In this document: piece by piece, positions 7,736-10,136 of the stretch
Position numbering within the stretch: the stretch's first letter is position 1
How the letters are laid out: each line of letters starts with the position of its first letter
NCBI GenBank assembly: GCA_036939755.1
Contig: JALLAZ010001120.1
Location: 1 to 10,136, forward strand
DNA length: 10,136 nt
Source of the DNA: Stephanodiscus triporus
Lineage: Eukaryota; Bacillariophyta; Thalassiosirophyceae; Thalassiosirales; Thalassiosiraceae
Direction: 5' to 3'
Made by a program: the position numbers and the translations under genes
The notes under the pieces: generated by a model
Told to the model about the DNA's origin: nothing
Seen by the model: the letters and a program-made list of their open reading frames with translations, nothing else
Databases searched by the model: none

Positions 7736-9921
7736 ATGAAGATCAGCTCTGCTGCGTGCCTCCTCCTCTTACTCCGTAATGCCGGTGGATCGAGCATCCG
7801 AGGATCGAGTGTGTTGAAAGATGTAAAGGAGCAAGATGAATCGGGGAGCATCGTTGAGGTGAGTTGGAATATTGGTTCGATAATTGTTCAGATTGATTCA
7901 AATGTTTGACTAACCCTGTTTCTTTCACGTCTTAAAGGAGATTTCGACCCAAGAAGGCAGTGCTATCGGTAGTGGTGCAGACGATGCCGTTCAAGAGGAC
8001 TTTTCCCAGCCAAGATCTGGAAATACCCAGGAGGCGAGCACCTTTGGTATTGACCAACAGGTTTACAAGGACGGCACGTCTGGCGCAGGCAACGCCGTTC
8101 AAGACGACTTTTCTGAGCCGATGCCAGGGAATACCCAGGAGGCCAGCACCTTCGGTATCAAAGAACAGGCTTATGGCTACGATGCGTTGGGCAATTATGT
8201 TCAAGGGGACTTTTCTGAGCCGATGCCCCAGGAGACCAGCACCTTTGATATCAACAAACAGGGTTACAGTTATGATGCGTTGGGCAATTCAGTTCGTGAG
8301 GGAATTCTTGAGCCGATGCCCCAGGAGGCCAGCAGCAACGTTGAGGTGAGTTGGAATATTGGTTCGATAATTGTTCGGATTGATTCAAATGTTTGACTAA
8401 CCCGTTTCTTTCACGTCATAAAGGAGATTTTGACACAAGAAGGCAGCGCTATGGGCAGCGACGAACAGGTGTACGGCGATGACGCTTCTGGTGCAGAGAA
8501 TGCCGTTCAAGAGGACTTTTCCAAGCCAACGTCTGGAAATACCCAGGAGGCGAGCACCATCATTGGTCCCCCCGAGTACGTCCCGGGCGAATACCTCGTC
8601 AAGTTCAAGTCGGGAACGAGTCAGCCGAATCACGGCCAAGTGATGTTGTCGTCCAAGTCAGAGGTTCGCGAGAGGATTGTCACGCCCGCGATGTGCGACG
8701 CCGGGGACAATGAGGGCGTGACGATCCTGAAGACGAGATTGGGCGTTCCCGAGGCCGTGAGGGCGATGCTCGCTAGCGGGACCGTCGAGTACGCTGAGCC
8801 GAACTACATTGTCCGGCACGCCGCGACATCGAACGATCCCTACTCAACTGGTGGATCGCTGTGGGGGATGTCAAGTCCGACAGCCACCGGGGGTGGCACT
8901 GCCAACCAGTTCGGTATCGGGGCGACGACCGCATGGCAGAATGGCAAGACCGACTGCAGCGCCGTCTACGTCGGCATCATCGATGAGGGGGTCATGTTCA
9001 CTCACCCAGACCTGGCCGCAAACGCGGGCACTAATCCTGGAGAGATTCCCGGCAATGGCATAGACAACGACAATAACGGCTACATCGATGATGTCAATGG
9101 CTGGGATTTTGTTTCCAACAACAACAGCGTGTACGATGGTACCGAAGATGACCATGGCACGCACGTGGCGGGCACGATTGGCGGAGTGGGCGGCAATGGG
9201 TTTGGCGTCGCCGGCGTCTGCTGGAAGGTGAAGCTCCTGAGCGGCAAGGCATTCGGAGCTCAAGGCGGTGGATTACTTCACCAACCTTAAGAATAAGGGT
9301 CTCAATATTGTCGCGACCAACAACTCGTGGGGTGGAGGCCCGTACTCGCAAGGACTCTATGATGCAATACAGAGCGCGAATGCTGCCGATATTCTTTTTA
9401 TCGCGGCAGCAGGCAACACGAGCGGGCAAAATAATGATATCACTCCAAGCTACCCAGCGAGTTACAACAACGCCAACATAATCGCTGTCGCGTCGATCAC
9501 CTCGTCTGGAGGTCTCTCCTCATTCTCACAATTTGGCCCAACCTCTGTCGACATTGGGGCACCAGGGAGCGAGATTTGGTCCACGGTACCTGGCGGATAT
9601 AGTCGGTTTAGTGGCACATCGTTAGCTACCCCGCACGTTACGGGCGCGGCCGCACTTTACAAGGCGATGAATCCCACTGCGACCGCGGCACAGATCAAGG
9701 CTGCCATCCTCAACGGGGCGACGCCAACAACCTCACTCACTGGAAAGGTTGCTACTGGTGGTCGGCTCAACGTTGCGGGATTGTTGACCCCGTCCTCAAC
9801 TGCCAAGCCCACGACGCGCAAGCCAACGGCCAAGCGCAAGCCCACGTCCGAGCCTACACACTCGCCCACTACACTCAGTAATAACTGGCCTACATACGCG
9901 CCAACGTACTTCTTTTTTTGA
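7736..9921 (+). CDS. Secreted subtilisin-like serine protease (S8), frame broken near 9241-9290
   Basis: Exons 7736-7858, 7938-8345 and 8424 onward. The ATG at 7736 opens a signal peptide (MKISSAACLLLLL, cleavage probably near residue 20). Exon 2 (residues 42-177) is a repeat-built acidic propeptide. Exon 3 begins with another repeat, then an I9/fervidolysin-like prodomain (YVPGEYLVKFKSG ... VEYAEPNYI) and the S8 domain with catalytic Asp364 (IIDEG), a Ca-loop-like run NGIDNDNNGYIDD and catalytic His421 (DHGTHVAG). This frame stops at 9290 (465 residues). The rest of the domain continues one frame over, from no earlier than 9241 to the stop at 9919-9921: NNSWGGG, the oxyanion Asn in AAAGN (codon 9415-9417) and the catalytic Ser in SGTSLATPH (codon 9619-9621). 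A KPT/EPT/SPT-rich basic tail follows. All catalytic residues exist, but not in one frame, so as written the product is inactive. Either this is a recent pseudogene or the sequence has an assembly error. Role if intact: extracellular proteolysis. No plausible intron bridges the break. Confidence 0.85.
7859..7937 (+). other. Intron 1 of the protease gene (duplicate of intron 2)
   Basis: A 79-nt phase-0 intron: GTGAGT donor, ACTAAC branch-point-like motif about 24-29 nt before the end, pyrimidine stretch and a TTAAAG acceptor. Retention would stop translation at the in-frame TGA inside it. It matches intron 2 (8346-8423) except for about two substitutions and one single-base indel. Confidence 0.9.
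7983..8345 (+). repeat. Tandem protein repeat in the protease propeptide (copies 1-4)
   Basis: In-frame units start at 7983, 8091, 8193 and 8286 (36, 34, 31 and at least 20 residues). The consensus is roughly NAVQ-D-FSEPMPGNTQEASTFGI followed by -Q-Y-YDALG. A fifth copy lies in exon 3 at 8499-8558. Copies 1 and 5 share nearly the same DNA over the AVQEDFS and SGNTQEAST parts, whereas copies 2-4 share the SEPMP variant. The units are acidic and Ser/Gln-rich with no recognised domain. Confidence 0.85.
8346..8423 (+). other. Intron 2 of the protease gene (duplicate of intron 1)
   Basis: A 78-nt phase-0 intron with the same donor, branch-like motif and acceptor layout as intron 1. Both introns follow a GTTGAG codon pair and precede GAGATT, so the duplicated segment includes exon sequence on both sides. 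Removing it leaves an open frame from ...SSNVE into EILTQEGSA. Confidence 0.9.
8499..8558 (+). repeat. Fifth copy of the propeptide repeat, in exon 3
   Basis: Reads NAVQEDFSKPTSGNTQEAST and then passes directly into the prodomain-like stretch. It is closest to copy 1 at 7983-8042, which also lies a short distance downstream of an intron. Confidence 0.85.
9241..9290 (+). other. Frame break inside the protease domain
   Basis: Upstream of this interval only the first frame is open (the other has a TGA at 9238-9240); downstream only the second is open (the first has a TAA at 9288-9290). The 11-bp sequence AAGGCGGTGGA at 9262-9272 reads as part of AQGGG in the first frame and of KAVD in the second. 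In S8 proteases both of these conserved spots occur, separated by several residues that are absent here. This fits a deletion between two short direct repeats. Confidence 0.75.
9799..9918 (+). other. Pro-Thr-rich basic C-terminal tail of the protease
   Basis: After the last S8 helix the protein runs into repeats of the type KPTTRKPT, EPTHSPT and YAPT, ending in three Phe. Such PT-rich tails are common in diatom secreted proteins and may hold the enzyme in the extracellular matrix or wall; that role is inference. It is encoded only in the downstream frame. Confidence 0.7.
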
Positions 9922-10136
9922 GAGAGCTTGTGTTGGGGGTTGGGGGATGTTGCACTTTGAGGGCAGCGCAGGGGTCTGATGGGTTTTTTTAGTCATGTGG
10001 CTTTTCCCCATCATACAATGATATTAAAGAGTATTGCTAACCAAATATTTTGGATTCTTTCATATCATTCTGACAAAGGGTTACGAGTTTAAACCCTATT
10101 GTGAATCGCCCCCTTTTCTAACACTTTTTTTGGAAA
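9922..10136. other. 3' flank of the protease gene
   Basis: No gene is recognisable. A G/T-rich stretch follows the stop codon, then AT-richer sequence from about 10010 with ATTAAA at about 10023, a possible variant polyadenylation signal. The window ends here. Confidence 0.4.

Noticed and set aside
9241..9300. Programmed frameshift or a tiny intron restoring the protease frame
   Set aside because: The only GT-AG pairs that would join the frames give introns of roughly 15-25 nt, far below the 69-150 nt seen elsewhere in the window, and several conserved residues would still be missing.

Overview
The window looks like nuclear DNA of a diatom (centric type likely). The evidence is: (i) genes with several short spliceosomal introns (69-150 nt) that begin GTGAGT, GTAAGT or similar and end in AG; (ii) a secreted protease with the Pro-Thr-rich tail common in diatom secretomes; (iii) an N-terminal domain (two membrane helices, coiled coil, degenerate EF-hand-like block) that I associate with a large diatom protein family; and (iv) a metaxin, which is a eukaryotic mitochondrial outer-membrane protein. 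No bacterial operons, rRNA, tRNA, CRISPR or transposase genes were seen. The species assignment is inference.

Layout. Positions 1-363 are the upstream region of gene 1. Positions 364-4248 (+) hold gene 1, a nine-exon gene for an SbmA/BacA/YddA-type ABC half-transporter of about 1,027 residues with a long N-terminal extension fused in frame. Positions 4249-4717 are a tail-to-tail intergenic gap. Positions 4718-6532 (-) hold gene 2, a single-exon metaxin/Sam37-like protein swollen by low-complexity Ser, Asp and Ser-Thr inserts. Positions 6533-7735 are a head-to-head intergenic region with a GC-rich half and an AT-richer half; the latter carries nested direct repeats at 7146-7539. Positions 7736-9921 (+) hold gene 3, a secreted subtilisin-like (S8) protease with three exons. 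Its propeptide is built from about five copies of a 31-36-residue repeat, it has two near-identical introns, and a frame break lies between the catalytic His and the oxyanion Asn. Positions 9922-10136 are downstream sequence.

The three genes do not form a pathway and appear to be ordinary independent nuclear genes. The observations most worth a second look are the fusion architecture of the ABC transporter, the duplicated intron with its propeptide repeat, and the protease frame break centred on an 11-bp sequence that encodes conserved residues in both frames, as expected for a deletion between short direct repeats.
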